Notes: generated by a model from the letters alone, not told the origin. A stretch of 64,000 nt of DNA from Flavobacterium sharifuzzamanii (GCF_003254585.1 NZ_QJGZ01000040.1:124001-188000), one strand, 5' to 3'. Counted from the stretch's first letter, positions 1-9,085 are shown. Made by a program: numbers and translations.

Positions 1-65
1 GAGGAAATTAAGTCGCCAAATTTATCGTAGGTTTCCAGTAAGGTATTTTGAATAGCACTCTTCAT
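1..65 (-). CDS. Unidentified protein, N-terminal fragment (cut by window edge)
   Basis: An ATG at 65 on the minus strand opens a frame that stays open to the window edge and reads MKSAIQNTLLETYDKFGDLI. Only 21 residues are visible, too few to assign a family; the amphipathic helical start is compatible with DinB-like proteins, but this is a guess. It lies 180 bases downstream of the 70-aa gene on the same strand and may share its transcript. Confidence 0.4.
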   Translation of the reverse strand, partial: MKSAIQNTLLETYDKFGDLIS

Positions 66-245
66 TTTTTTAATTTTAGAAATTGAAAACTCGACAGTAG
101 ATCTTTACCGATTGGTTAAAGAAAAACCTCAGTATATTAAATCTGTGAAATTAAATTTATAGAATTAGGGGAAATGATACTCCTTCAAATATACAATAAA
201 AAATATTAAAAAGCTATAAATCAGATATTTGAGAAGTGTTAATTT

Positions 246-458
246 TTAAGGAAGCGCCTCGCAGAAGTAACCGTGCGAATTTAAAATGGCGATAATTTTT
301 GTATTCGAAATAGCGGGCGCATGAATACGGAGGATTTTGTCGCAATCTTCTAAATCGAAGTTGATCGAGCTATTTGGAAAATGCTCAAGAAGCTTCTCAA
401 TGATAACTTGACATTGAGATTCTTCTTGAACATTTGTTTTAAAAACTTCAATAATCAT
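246..458 (-). CDS. Small hypothetical protein (70 aa)
   Basis: A 70-residue soluble protein without signal peptide or membrane segment. The pattern of alternating hydrophobic strands and helices (MIIEVFKTNV, then a helix, INFDLEDCDKILRIHAP, a helix and a C-terminal GYFCEALP) resembles a small ferredoxin-like fold of the heavy-metal-associated type. The CxxC metal motif is missing: the only cysteines are C16, C39 and C66. It starts 13 bases after the DoxX stop codon on the same strand, so the two are very probably co-transcribed. No function can be assigned. Confidence 0.7.
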   Translation of the reverse strand: MIIEVFKTNVQEESQCQVIIEKLLEHFPNSSINFDLEDCDKILRIHAPAISNTKIIAILNSHGYFCEALP

Positions 459-471
459 AAAGTTTTGATTT

Positions 472-852
472 TTAGAGTGCTATGTTTTTATAACGCTGTA
501 TTTTATGATATGTTACATACGAAACAATTAATATCGCTAAAATGATTAATGGAAAGAAGCCTTGAAAACCAATTCCGTCAACCGCAAAATGGCTTATTGA
601 GGCAAAAATAAAATCGAATGCAAATCCTGCATAAGCCCATTCTTTGATTTTTCCAGGTACTTGCGGAATAATTAAGGCTAAAACACCTAGGATTTTAAAC
701 ACGACTAATGCATTTCCGAAATATTCAGGATAGCCAAGATGTTTGATTCCTTCTTTGGCTAATTCAGTTTGAGAAGTTAATGCCGGCATAACACCTTCAA
801 ATAAAAAAATTAAAATAGTAGTAGTCCAGAAAATGATTTTGGTTGTCTTCAT
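472..852 (-). CDS. DoxX family membrane protein
   Basis: A 126-aa integral membrane protein with four predicted hydrophobic segments (roughly residues 6-24, 45-62, 70-88 and 95-114). It has the conserved DoxX pattern: a loop with the GxxYLG-like element (KHLGYPEYFGNALVVFKILG) before the second helix, then PQVPGKIKEWAYAGFAF. DoxX-like proteins are small quinone- or redox-associated membrane proteins of poorly defined role. It is followed by the 70-aa gene on the same strand. Family assignment is solid; physiological role is open. Confidence 0.85.
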   Translation of the reverse strand: MKTTKIIFWTTTILIFLFEGVMPALTSQTELAKEGIKHLGYPEYFGNALVVFKILGVLALIIPQVPGKIKEWAYAGFAFDFIFASISHFAVDGIGFQGFFPLIILAILIVSYVTYHKIQRYKNIAL

Positions 853-1033
853 TGGGTATTTGTTTTAAAAGATTATTAGTTAATGTATTACAAATGTACT
901 ATTCTTATTTTTTCATGAAATACCTATTTATGACTATTTTGGGGGCATTTGGGACAAGATTTTGATTTTAGATTTTTATAAGTAAAGGAACAAGGGCTTT
1001 TTTTTTGAGTTTTAGTTTTTACACATAAAGTAT

Positions 1034-1132
1034 GTCATCCTGACGAAGGAAGGATCACACAAGTAACTCTACAAAGATTAACGGAATAACTTTGCGGAAT
1101 TTCTTGCGTGATCCTTCCTTCGTCAGGATGAC
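1034..1132. repeat. Family A dispersed palindrome (complete)
   Basis: A 25-bp perfect inverted repeat (1034-1058 and 1108-1132, starting GTCATCCTGACGAAGGAAGG) encloses a roughly 49-base centre. Related arms occur at 2668-2765, 10453-10616, 14684-14708, 29097-29120 and 30270-30369. It fills most of the 306-base gap between DoxX and the GNAT gene. Transcribed, it would form a long hairpin. Confidence 0.85.
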
Positions 1133-1158
1133 AAAAAAATGCTAGAGGATTTAAAATT

Positions 1159-1890
1159 TTACGCCAATTGGTAATTCGTAATCGTAAACAAATCCTCAAA
1201 ACCTAACCTCGTATAAATGCCTTTTCCTAAGGCAGAAGCTTGTAGTTGAGCATATTCACAATTGGCATCAATGGCTTCGTTGATGGCAAATTTCATGATT
1301 TCTTCTGCAAAACCTTTTTTTCGCATTTCAGGAATAACGCCAACACCATGAATTCCCATTATATTTTGGGTTTGAAAAAGAGTCAATGTTCCAATTGCCT
1401 TTCCTTCAAAATGAACCAGAAAAAACTTTGCATTTTGGTAATTATGAATCAAGGTTTCTTTGCTAATTACATAATTGAAAGATAACGGATAAATATCAGA
1501 CCACGTTTTAGCATCTTCTTCATTTAAAACTCGTTTAAAAGTCAGATTGTTTTGAAGTGTAAACTTTTGATCTAGTTTTAATGCCATAGCCGCAAGTTGA
1601 TTGCGAATGGAAAAACCATTTTTTTCAAAAATTTCATTTGAATTGCTTCCAAAGATATCCCAATAGGGAACAACCAATCCTGAATTCTTTTCAATAGTTT
1701 TTTGAATCTTCGGAAGATCTTCTTCAGTAATATCTTCTCTGAACCATAATCTATTTGGCCAGCCAGAGTCTTTGATTTGAGAAAATTCTAAAAATTCATT
1801 TTGATGATAGGAAAGGAGCGGAGTGGCAACGGTTTTCCAAAGAGTAGTTAAATTATCTATATTGTCTTTGATGAGATTTATATGGTTCAT
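1159..1890 (-). CDS. GNAT family N-acetyltransferase
   Basis: A 243-aa cytosolic protein. The C-terminal half carries the GNAT fold with acetyl-CoA binding motif A around residues 185-205 (GVGVIPEMRKKGFAEEIM, where the R/K-K-G-F loop corresponds to the usual Q/RxxGxG/A loop) and a C-terminal YTRLGF element typical of the family. The N-terminal ~110 residues are more divergent and probably form a substrate-side domain. The acceptor cannot be predicted. It stands 73 bases downstream of the Crp/Fnr-type gene on the same strand. Start at 1890 gives MNHINLIKDN; no better alternative is visible. Confidence 0.85.
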   Translation of the reverse strand: MNHINLIKDNIDNLTTLWKTVATPLLSYHQNEFLEFSQIKDSGWPNRLWFREDITEEDLPKIQKTIEKNSGLVVPYWDIFGSNSNEIFEKNGFSIRNQLAAMALKLDQKFTLQNNLTFKRVLNEEDAKTWSDIYPLSFNYVISKETLIHNYQNAKFFLVHFEGKAIGTLTLFQTQNIMGIHGVGVIPEMRKKGFAEEIMKFAINEAIDANCEYAQLQASALGKGIYTRLGFEDLFTITNYQLA

Positions 1891-1963
1891 TGTGTTTGAT
1901 GAATTAATAATTATAAGGCAAAGATAAATTCAGTTTTTCAGGAAAACCTTTACATATGTTGAT

Positions 1964-2569
1964 TTACAAATCTTTTTCCAGACTTTTCCTGATTCGGCTT
2001 AACTGTGTTGGTGTAATGCCTAAATGAGATGCAATATGCAATAACGGAACGCGATCTGCAATTGTTGGATGCGTCTCAAGAAGAGTAAGATATCTTTCTG
2101 TTGCATTTTGCATCACTAGCGCCACTTCTCTTTGTTCTTTTTCAATAATCCAGTTTTTTTCTAAATAGGCAATGTAGAAGTTTTTGAGATCATCATTTTC
2201 AGTGATCAACTGGATATATTTTTTGTAATTAAGATTGATTAAAATACAATCTTCTAAAGCTTCGATCGTAAAGTCGGAAGGAGTTTGCAGCATTGATGAA
2301 ACTTTAGAGCATGCAAGTCTGTTTTCGAAAAAAAGATTTTTGTTATAGAAATTTCCTTGTTCGTCTGTAATAAAAGTACGTATAATTCCTTTAGCAATAA
2401 AATACATATTTTTACAGATTTCTCCTTTTTCTAATAGGATTTCTCCCTTTTTGATTGTTTGGAAATCTGTCAAGTCTTCAATCAATTTCCATGACTTTTC
2501 AGAGATAGGAGCGTAACTTTCGAAATATAATTTTAGATTGTTGAGGTATGTTTCTTTGTTGAAAGTCAT
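1964..2569 (-). CDS. Crp/Fnr family transcriptional regulator
   Basis: A 201-aa regulator with an N-terminal cyclic-nucleotide-binding-type beta-barrel (about residues 15-125; KKGEILLEKGEICKNMYFIA) and a C-terminal winged helix-turn-helix (LGITPTQLSRIRK). Cysteines for an FNR iron-sulfur cluster are absent, which fits the Bacteroidota subgroup of cNMP-type regulators. I chose the ATG at 2569 (MTFNKETYL). The longer frame, to 2605, adds 12 residues (MRLSAFVAKQKN) encoded by the arm of a dispersed palindrome and is unlikely to be translated. Target genes are unknown. Confidence 0.85.
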   Translation of the reverse strand: MTFNKETYLNNLKLYFESYAPISEKSWKLIEDLTDFQTIKKGEILLEKGEICKNMYFIAKGIIRTFITDEQGNFYNKNLFFENRLACSKVSSMLQTPSDFTIEALEDCILINLNYKKYIQLITENDDLKNFYIAYLEKNWIIEKEQREVALVMQNATERYLTLLETHPTIADRVPLLHIASHLGITPTQLSRIRKSLEKDL

Positions 2570-2582
2570 ATTTTTTTGTTTT

Positions 2583-2848
2583 GCCACAAAGGCACTAAGG
2601 CGCAAAGTTTTTTTTATTTTAAGGTACTAAATTTACTATTCAAAAATAAAGAAATAAGTCTAAGTTTGTCATTTCGACGGAGGAGAAATCTCCACAAGTA
2701 GCTCCGCAACAAGAGTCCAATCTTTGTAGAGTTTCTCGCGGAGATTTCTCCTCCGTCGAAATGACAAAAAATATGAGAATAAATCTGCACAATTTGAATA
2801 ATCTGTGAGAGACTGAAAAAAAACTTCGCGCCTTAGTGCCTTTGTGGC
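2583..2848. repeat. Nested palindromes: 21-bp outer arms around a family A palindrome
   Basis: Outer arms at 2583-2603 and 2828-2848 are a perfect 21-bp inverted repeat (starting GCCACAAAGGCACTAAGG). Inside them, 2668-2765 is a complete family A palindrome (GTCATTTCGACGGAGGAGAA arms). Several long open frames on the minus strand here are by-products of the repeats. No gene is seen between the Crp/Fnr start and the outer-membrane factor stop. Confidence 0.85.
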
Positions 2849-2854
2849 AAAAAA

Positions 2855-2895
2855 CAAAAAACGCCATGAAACCTTAGTTCCACAGCGTTTTCATC
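2855..2895 (-). terminator. Probable terminator of the first RND efflux operon
   Basis: Read on the minus strand, just after the outer-membrane factor stop, the sequence forms a hairpin with AAAACGC/GCGTTTT at its base followed by a run of T. Placement and orientation fit an intrinsic terminator. Confidence 0.6.
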
Positions 2896-2932
2896 TCAAA
2901 AAATAAATAATTAACGGGTAATGTAACTGGTA

Positions 2933-4351
2933 TTATTTCCAGCCACCGCCTAGTGCGCGGTACAAATCTGTATTGGCTGTAAGCTGCTGTCTTTTAATAT
3001 CAGCAAGTTCCAATTCGCTTTGCAAAAGATTTGCCTGCGCTGTTAAAACTTCTAGATATTCTGCTAAACCATTTTTGAATAAAAGGTTTGCATTTTTAAT
3101 AGCCTGCTGTAATGTTTTTACTTTTTCTTTTAAGAAAGTTTCTTGTTGCTGTAATTTCTCCACTTTTACTAAAGCATCCGAAACTTCGCTAACGGCAACC
3201 AAAACCGATTGTCTAAAAGAAAAAACTGCTTTTTCTCTTTCCGCGACAGCGATATTATATTGCGTTTTAAGTCTTTTGTTATTCAAAAGCGGTTGTGTTA
3301 AACCACCTGCAACTGTTCCGAACAATGAAGCCGGAATATTAAACCAATTGCTGGTTTCAAAAGAGTTAACGCCGCCTTGAGCCGTAATTCTAAGAGCTGG
3401 GTATAAATCCGCTTTCGTGATACCGACATTTGCATTGGCAACTTTAAGAGCCAATTCGGCGCTTTTTACATCTGGTCTTCTGCTTACTAAAGCAGACGGA
3501 ATTCCGATTGCTGTATTGTGTTTTACTTCAAGCGTGCTTAACTTAACCGTTCTTTCTTTTGAATCAGGAAATGAACCTGTTAAAACGCTTAAAGCATTTT
3601 CCTGAATTGCAATATTTTGTTCCAATAACGGAATCAATTGCGCTGAATTTAATTTTTGTGCTTCAGATTGCTGAATTGCTAAGTTGGTTACCTGACCAGC
3701 ATCATATTTTAATTTGATAATATTGGTTGTACTATCATTTAAACGAAGATTTTGTCTGGCAATATCCAATTGCGCATCTAGCATTAAAAGATTATAATAT
3801 CCTCTTGAAACATTGGCAACAATATTAGTCTGCAATGCTTTTTTTACTTCTTCAGATTGAAGATATCCTGCGTAAGCCCCTTTCTTTTGGTTTCTGATCT
3901 TTCCCCAAATATCAGCTTCCCAAGAAAGAGAAGCTCCAGCAGAATAGTCGTCAATATGTTTGGCACCAATTGCTTGATTTAAGTTCAACCCCGTAAAACT
4001 ATTGTCAGACGGATTGCTTGTACTTGCGTTTACAAATAAATTAACCTGAGGCACATTTCCCCATTTTGATTGTGTAAAACGGTATTGCGCAATTTCGATG
4101 TTCTTTTCGGCAATCTGAAGGTCGTTGTTTCTGGCAACGGCGCTGTCAATTAATTTTATAATATCTTTTTCTGTAAAGAAGTTTTTCCACTCCACATCGG
4201 CAATACTAGTTGTATCACTCGAAACCGATGCATTCCTGAAATTCTCAGGAAATGCATCTTTTGGAGTTTCAATATCCTTTGAGACTTTACAGGATATTAA
4301 AGTCGTGATCAGAATGGCGAAGGTCACGATTTTGGTTATATAATTTTTCAT
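2933..4351 (-). CDS. Efflux transporter outer-membrane factor (TolC/OprM family lipoprotein)
   Basis: A 472-aa outer-membrane channel subunit that completes the tripartite RND pump. The N-terminus is a lipoprotein signal with lipobox TTLISC (Cys21). The rest shows the two internally repeated outer-membrane efflux protein domains, with typical segments ASLSWEADIWGKIRNQ near residue 140 and VSRRPDVKSAELAL near 290, and long coiled-coil helices. It is the third structural gene of the adaptor-pump-channel operon. The 318-base gap from the pump is unusually long and holds a 138-bp repeat plus a decayed copy of this gene's own first 34 codons. Substrate range cannot be read from sequence. Confidence 0.93.
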   Translation of the reverse strand: MKNYITKIVTFAILITTLISCKVSKDIETPKDAFPENFRNASVSSDTTSIADVEWKNFFTEKDIIKLIDSAVARNNDLQIAEKNIEIAQYRFTQSKWGNVPQVNLFVNASTSNPSDNSFTGLNLNQAIGAKHIDDYSAGASLSWEADIWGKIRNQKKGAYAGYLQSEEVKKALQTNIVANVSRGYYNLLMLDAQLDIARQNLRLNDSTTNIIKLKYDAGQVTNLAIQQSEAQKLNSAQLIPLLEQNIAIQENALSVLTGSFPDSKERTVKLSTLEVKHNTAIGIPSALVSRRPDVKSAELALKVANANVGITKADLYPALRITAQGGVNSFETSNWFNIPASLFGTVAGGLTQPLLNNKRLKTQYNIAVAEREKAVFSFRQSVLVAVSEVSDALVKVEKLQQQETFLKEKVKTLQQAIKNANLLFKNGLAEYLEVLTAQANLLQSELELADIKRQQLTANTDLYRALGGGWK

Positions 4352-4391
4352 TTAGTTTTTTATTAAATTTTTTTTATCCGTTGGGTTTTTA

Positions 4392-4530
4392 AACACATAG
4401 AAACATAGTTTGTAGAGGCTTTAAAAAAGGCGTTTCACTTATTTTAAATACACATAGTTTTTCTATGTGTGGAAACTAGTTTCTTTTATTCTCTTTTTTC
4501 AAAATAAGAAATCTATGTTTCTATGTGTTA
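4392..4530. repeat. Family B 138-bp dispersed repeat, copy 1
   Basis: Bounded by AACACATAGAAACATAG and its inverted counterpart CTATGTTTCTATGTGTTA, with a conserved inner block AAGGCGTTTCACTT and an ACATAG/CTATGTGT inner pair. Copies also lie at 11673, 12368, 19197 and (inverted) 63369. This one separates the outer-membrane factor gene from its decayed 5' duplicate. Confidence 0.9.
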
Positions 4531-4552
4531 AAATATTATTTTCCCAAAAAGG

Positions 4553-4666
4553 TTAAATTTCTGTACAAGTATCTTTTCTAGTTTCAAGATCTCTTGAGAT
4601 TCTGTACGATATATATCCGATGCCAAATATGATGGCGACAAGTATGGTTGTGATATAGTTTTCCAT
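4553..4666 (-). pseudogene. 37-codon ORF, degenerate duplicate of the downstream outer-membrane factor 5' end
   Basis: An ATG at 4666, three bases after the pump stop codon, opens a 37-codon frame reading MENYITTILVAIIFGIGYIS, then YRISRDLETRKDTCTEI and stop. It aligns without gaps to the first 34 residues of the outer-membrane factor (MKNYITKIVTFAILITTLIS, then CKVSKDIETPKDAF) with about 15 identities and many conservative changes; the DNA is clearly similar too. The lipobox cysteine has become tyrosine. It would encode a single-span membrane peptide. Either it is a leftover of a tandem duplication split by the 138-bp repeat, or it is a retained small pump-associated peptide in the manner of AcrZ; the duplication itself is visible, the function is not. 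Confidence 0.7.
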
Positions 4667-4669
4667 TTA

Positions 4670-7600
4670 TTATTTTTCTTCGTTATGAATTACAGCGATT
4701 GGTTTCCCGCTCACTTTTTCTTGTAAATGCTGGAAGATGATGAATAAAACAGGAATGATAAACAAACCTAGAATTACTCCTGAAAGCATACCTCCAGCTG
4801 CCCCAATACTGATAGAGTGGTTACCTTGTGCAGATGGACCTTTGGCACTCATCATCGGTATTAAACCAACCACAAAAGCAAGAGACGTCATGATAATTGG
4901 TCGCAAACGTAATTTTGCTGCCATAATTGAAGCTGCTATTAAACCTTGTCCAGATCTTCTTCGCTGTGCCGCAAATTCCACAATCAAGATGGCATTTTTG
5001 GCGAGAAGTCCGATAAGCATGACAAGAGCAACTTGTACGTAAATATTGTTTTCGATTCCAGTTAAACCAATAGCAACGAATACTCCAAAAATACCTGCAG
5101 GGATTGACAAGATTACTGCCAAAGGCAAAATGTAACTTTCGTACTGTGCAGCAAGTAGGAAATAAACGAATATCAAACACAGTAAAAATATAGTTGCCGA
5201 TTGTCCTCCTGACGAAATCTCCTCACGTGTTTGGCCCGAGAATTCAAACCCGTAACCTGCAGGCAATTGTTGTTTTGCTACTTCTTCAATCGCTTTAATG
5301 GCATCTCCAGAACTAAATCCAGGTTTCGGAATGGCATTAATAGAAATTGAGTTAAACAAATTATATCTAGAAGCGGTTTCTGAACCATAAATACGAGTTA
5401 GTTTTACTAAAGTATTTATTGGCACCATTTCGCCTGTTTTATTTTTTACAAAAACTCTGTCAATTGCTGTTGGATCGGCTCTGTCTTCAATATCGGCCTG
5501 AACAACTACTCGGTAATATTTACCAAATCGGTTGAAGTCTGATGCTTGTGCACTACCAAAATACGCTTGCATGGTTTGTAAAATGTCTTTTACATTAACA
5601 CCCAATTGATTTGCTTTTTCGTCGTTGACTTCCAATTGTAATTGTGGATAATCTGCTTTGAAAGAAGTAAAAGCAACTGCAATTTCCGGACGTTTCATTA
5701 ATGCTCCGATAAATTCCTGAGAGATTCCACTGAATTTATCCAGTTTTCCTCCCGTTTTATCTTGAAGAACCAAATCTAAAGCCTCAACGTTACTAAATCC
5801 AGGAACGGTTGGGAAACTGAACACGAAGAAACTTCCTCCAGAAATTCCGCTTAGTTTACCGCGAACCTGATTCATGAATTCGTCAATGTTTTTTATTTCT
5901 CCACGTTCTTCGTTTGGTTTAAGCAATACGAAAATTACGGCTGAAGATGGACTAGTAGAATTCGTCAATAAGTTAAAACCTGAAATCGCGGTTACGAATC
6001 TTGAAGCTTCTAATGATTTTAAAGTATTCTCAGCTTCAGTCATTACTTTTTGAGTTCCGTCCAATGATGTTCCAGATGGCGTATTTACTGCAATTGCAAT
6101 AAATCCTTGATCTTCTGTTGGAATAAACCCTGCAGGAGTTGTTTTTACCATCACTACAGTTGCCAAAGTAATTAAAGCTAATCCGCCTAAACTCAACCAT
6201 TTTCTTCTGATTAAGAATTTAAGTCCGCCTACGTAACGATTTGTCAACGATTCAAAACTGCTGTTGAAAGCGCTAAAGAATTTTTCTTTAAAACCTTTTT
6301 TCTCATGAGGTGTATCGTGATCGTGCGCTCCGTGATTATCTTTTAAGAATAATGCCGCAAGCGCTGGACTCAATGTTAAGGCGTTTACAGCCGAAATTAC
6401 AATTGCAATTGCCATCGTAAAGGCAAACTGACGATAGAAAACTCCTGTTGAGCCTTCCATAAAACCAACCGGCAGGAATACAGCAGCCATTACCAGCGTA
6501 ATCGAGATAATAGCACCCGTTATTTCGTGCATTGCTTCATGGGTTGCGATTTTTGGAGACAAGCGTTTATGCTCCATTTTCGCATGCACCGCTTCGACTA
6601 CCACAATGGCATCATCGACCACAATACCAATCGCCAGAATTAATGCGAAAAGCGTTAAAAGGTTGATCGAAAATCCGAATAACTGCATGAAGAAGAACGT
6701 TCCTAAAATTGCTACAGGTACAGCAATAGCCGGGATTAATGTTGATCTAAAATCTTGCAAGAAGATAAATACCACAATAAATACCAGTATAAAAGCTTCT
6801 ATTAATGTATGCTCAACTTGTTCGATAGATTGGTCAAGAGATACTTTTGTACTATAGAAAATATTGTGTTTTATGCCTTTTGGAAAATCTTTAGAAGCTT
6901 TTTCCATCATTTTGTTAATGGCAATCTGAATATCATTTGAGTTAGATCCAGCCAATTGAATAACTCCAATTACAATTCCTTTTTTACCATTTAAACGAGT
7001 TAAACTGTTATAAGAGTAAGCACCCAATTCAACTCTCGCTACATCTTTTAAGCGAAGTACTGAGCCATCTGCATTAGAACGTATAGCAATATTTTCATAA
7101 TCTTCTGGTTTAGTTAATTTCCCTTTGTATTTAATAACGTATTCAAAAACTTCTTTGCTTCGCTCTCCAAATTTACCCGGAGCCGCTTCCAAACTTTTGT
7201 CTTGAATCGCTCCCATAACTTCGTTTGGAGTTACTTTGTAAGCAGACATTTGCGTTGGATTCAACCAAACACGCATAGAGTAATCTTTTACCCCACCAAA
7301 AATACTGGCAGAACCAACACCTGGAATACGTTTTAATTCCGGAATAATATTAATCTGTGCATAGTTGGCAACAAATGTCTGATCGTATTTTGCTTCATCA
7401 TCGGTGTACATACCAATCGCCATGATGAAACTGTTTTGCTGTTTCGCTGTAACAATACCTTGCTGTACAACTTCAGCAGGTAATTGGCTCGTTGCCTGAG
7501 CAACACGGTTTTGTACGTTTACCGCAGCCTGATCGGCATCTGTACCCAGTTTAAAGAAAACTGTAATTGCCAAAGTACCATCGTTACTCGCTGTAGAACT

Positions 7601-7834
7601 CATGTACGTCATGTTTTCTACACCATTTATTGATTCTTCGATAGAAGGTGCCACAGAACGTAAAACCGTTTCTGCGTTGGCTCCCGGATATACCGCCGTT
7701 ACCAAAACCGATGGAGGCGCAATATCAGGAAACTGTTGTAAAGGCAGTTTAGTTAAACCTAATACCCCCAGAATCACCAATAAAATGGAAATTACGGTTG
7801 CCAGTACAGGTCTTTGTATAAATATTTTGAACAT
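4670..7834 (-). CDS. RND multidrug efflux pump, inner-membrane subunit (HAE1/AcrB type)
   Basis: A 1054-aa proton-driven exporter of usual family length. It begins MFKIFIQRPVLATVISILLV, the classical N-terminal helix, and has twelve predicted membrane spans in two repeats with two large periplasmic loops. The proton-relay aspartates are present in TM4 (GIVVDDAIVVVEAV, around residues 400-415). Motifs PAIAVPVAILGTF and LRLRPIIMTS are typical of the family. It follows the adaptor gene by 12 bases and shares its operon and TetR control. Probable substrates are hydrophobic drugs, dyes or detergents, as known for HAE1 pumps; nothing here narrows this further. Confidence 0.95.
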   Translation of the reverse strand: MFKIFIQRPVLATVISILLVILGVLGLTKLPLQQFPDIAPPSVLVTAVYPGANAETVLRSVAPSIEESINGVENMTYMSSTASNDGTLAITVFFKLGTDADQAAVNVQNRVAQATSQLPAEVVQQGIVTAKQQNSFIMAIGMYTDDEAKYDQTFVANYAQINIIPELKRIPGVGSASIFGGVKDYSMRVWLNPTQMSAYKVTPNEVMGAIQDKSLEAAPGKFGERSKEVFEYVIKYKGKLTKPEDYENIAIRSNADGSVLRLKDVARVELGAYSYNSLTRLNGKKGIVIGVIQLAGSNSNDIQIAINKMMEKASKDFPKGIKHNIFYSTKVSLDQSIEQVEHTLIEAFILVFIVVFIFLQDFRSTLIPAIAVPVAILGTFFFMQLFGFSINLLTLFALILAIGIVVDDAIVVVEAVHAKMEHKRLSPKIATHEAMHEITGAIISITLVMAAVFLPVGFMEGSTGVFYRQFAFTMAIAIVISAVNALTLSPALAALFLKDNHGAHDHDTPHEKKGFKEKFFSAFNSSFESLTNRYVGGLKFLIRRKWLSLGGLALITLATVVMVKTTPAGFIPTEDQGFIAIAVNTPSGTSLDGTQKVMTEAENTLKSLEASRFVTAISGFNLLTNSTSPSSAVIFVLLKPNEERGEIKNIDEFMNQVRGKLSGISGGSFFVFSFPTVPGFSNVEALDLVLQDKTGGKLDKFSGISQEFIGALMKRPEIAVAFTSFKADYPQLQLEVNDEKANQLGVNVKDILQTMQAYFGSAQASDFNRFGKYYRVVVQADIEDRADPTAIDRVFVKNKTGEMVPINTLVKLTRIYGSETASRYNLFNSISINAIPKPGFSSGDAIKAIEEVAKQQLPAGYGFEFSGQTREEISSGGQSATIFLLCLIFVYFLLAAQYESYILPLAVILSIPAGIFGVFVAIGLTGIENNIYVQVALVMLIGLLAKNAILIVEFAAQRRRSGQGLIAASIMAAKLRLRPIIMTSLAFVVGLIPMMSAKGPSAQGNHSISIGAAGGMLSGVILGLFIIPVLFIIFQHLQEKVSGKPIAVIHNEEK

Positions 7835-7846
7835 TGTCTTTTATAA

Positions 7847-8995
7847 TTATTTTTGATTAGTTACTTCGGCAACTTTAGTTGATTTTTCAGGCTGAATCGC
7901 TTGCCCATCCTGAAGTTTATCAATACCGCTTAACACGATTTGGTCACCAGTTTTTACACCTTCTTTAATTAAATAGTTGGTACCACTTTTACCTACGACT
8001 GTTATAGGCATTTTAGTCACTTTGTTGTCTTTGCCTACAGTGAAAACAAATACTTTATCTTGCATTTCTACTGTAGCCGCTTGCGGAACTAAAATCGCAT
8101 CGTCGTGTTGTAATCCTAAACGGATTCTTCCTGTGTTTCCAGAACGTAAAACACCGCCTTTATTAGGGAAAGTTGCTCTAATAGTGATTGCACCGGTAGT
8201 TTTATCAAACTGACCGTCAACCATATCGATTTTTCCAGTTTGAGGATAAGCGTTGTTATCAGCTAAAATCAAAGTAACAGGTGGTAATTTTTTGATTTTA
8301 TCGCCTAATGAACTTCCAGCATATTGCTCTTTAAAGTTGATGAAGTCAGTTTCGCCTAAAGAGAAATAGGCAAACACTTCATGAACATCAGATAAAGTTG
8401 TAAGCGCTTCAACGTCAGTAGCAGAAACTAAACTTCCTTGTTTTTTAGGTAATCTTCCAATGTAACCACTAACTGGAGCTGTAACATTAGTATATCCTAA
8501 ATTAATTTTAGCAGAACCTACCATTGCTTTTGCCTGTTCGATATTGGCAGCAGCAATTTTTTGAGAAGCTTTAGCAGTTTTCAATTGATAATCAGAAACT
8601 ACTTTGTTTTGTACTAAAGGAGTCAATTTATCAACTTCTAAATTGGCGTTTATCAAAGCCGCTTCTGCAGCGTGAAGACTTGCCAATGCATTGTTTAACT
8701 GCTCGCGATATGGACGCTCATTGATTTTGAATAAAGTTTGTCCTTTGCTTACATAAGCACCTTCGTCTACATAAATTCTGTCAAGGTTTCCGCTTACTTG
8801 TGGACGAATTTCAACATCTACAGTTCCTTGTATAGAAGCAGGATATTCAGAGTCAGTTGTTGTGTTGGCACTTGTGATAGCCAATACTGGTAAAACCGGT
8901 GGTGGTGGAGCAGTAGGCGCTTGATTTTTGTCGCCACAGCTGCTTAATACTAAGGCCAGAATAAAACTGGTTATAATTACATTTTTCATTTTCAT
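7847..8995 (-). CDS. RND efflux periplasmic adaptor subunit (lipoprotein)
   Basis: A 382-aa membrane-fusion protein linking pump and outer-membrane channel. I chose the ATG at 8995 (MKMKNVIITSFILALVLSSC): this gives a proper lipoprotein signal with lipobox cleavage before Cys20 and a Pro-rich linker (PTAPPPPVLPV). The longer frame from 9091 adds 32 residues without signal character and would start inside the first TetR-type operator. Domains in order: half lipoyl domain, alpha-helical hairpin (about 100-165), second lipoyl half with VTAPVSGYIGRLP, beta-barrel and membrane-proximal domain (LVPQAATVEMQDK). First structural gene of the operon. Confidence 0.93.
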   Translation of the reverse strand: MKMKNVIITSFILALVLSSCGDKNQAPTAPPPPVLPVLAITSANTTTDSEYPASIQGTVDVEIRPQVSGNLDRIYVDEGAYVSKGQTLFKINERPYREQLNNALASLHAAEAALINANLEVDKLTPLVQNKVVSDYQLKTAKASQKIAAANIEQAKAMVGSAKINLGYTNVTAPVSGYIGRLPKKQGSLVSATDVEALTTLSDVHEVFAYFSLGETDFINFKEQYAGSSLGDKIKKLPPVTLILADNNAYPQTGKIDMVDGQFDKTTGAITIRATFPNKGGVLRSGNTGRIRLGLQHDDAILVPQAATVEMQDKVFVFTVGKDNKVTKMPITVVGKSGTNYLIKEGVKTGDQIVLSGIDKLQDGQAIQPEKSTKVAEVTNQK

Positions 8996-9085
8996 AGTGG
9001 TTTTAATTGGTTGAACATTTTCTCGGATAAAATTCTTTGGTATTCTGGCATTCTCGGGATTCATATTTAATTGAATTAAATTATC

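Noticed and set aside
1034..1132. Intrinsic terminator
   Set aside because: The stem is far longer than a terminator and recurs in several unrelated gaps and orientations, so it is treated as a dispersed repeat, although it may stop transcription.
2640..2867. Overlapping minus-strand frames of 62-75 residues
   Set aside because: Encoded by the nested palindromes; similar peptides would come from every copy of the repeats.
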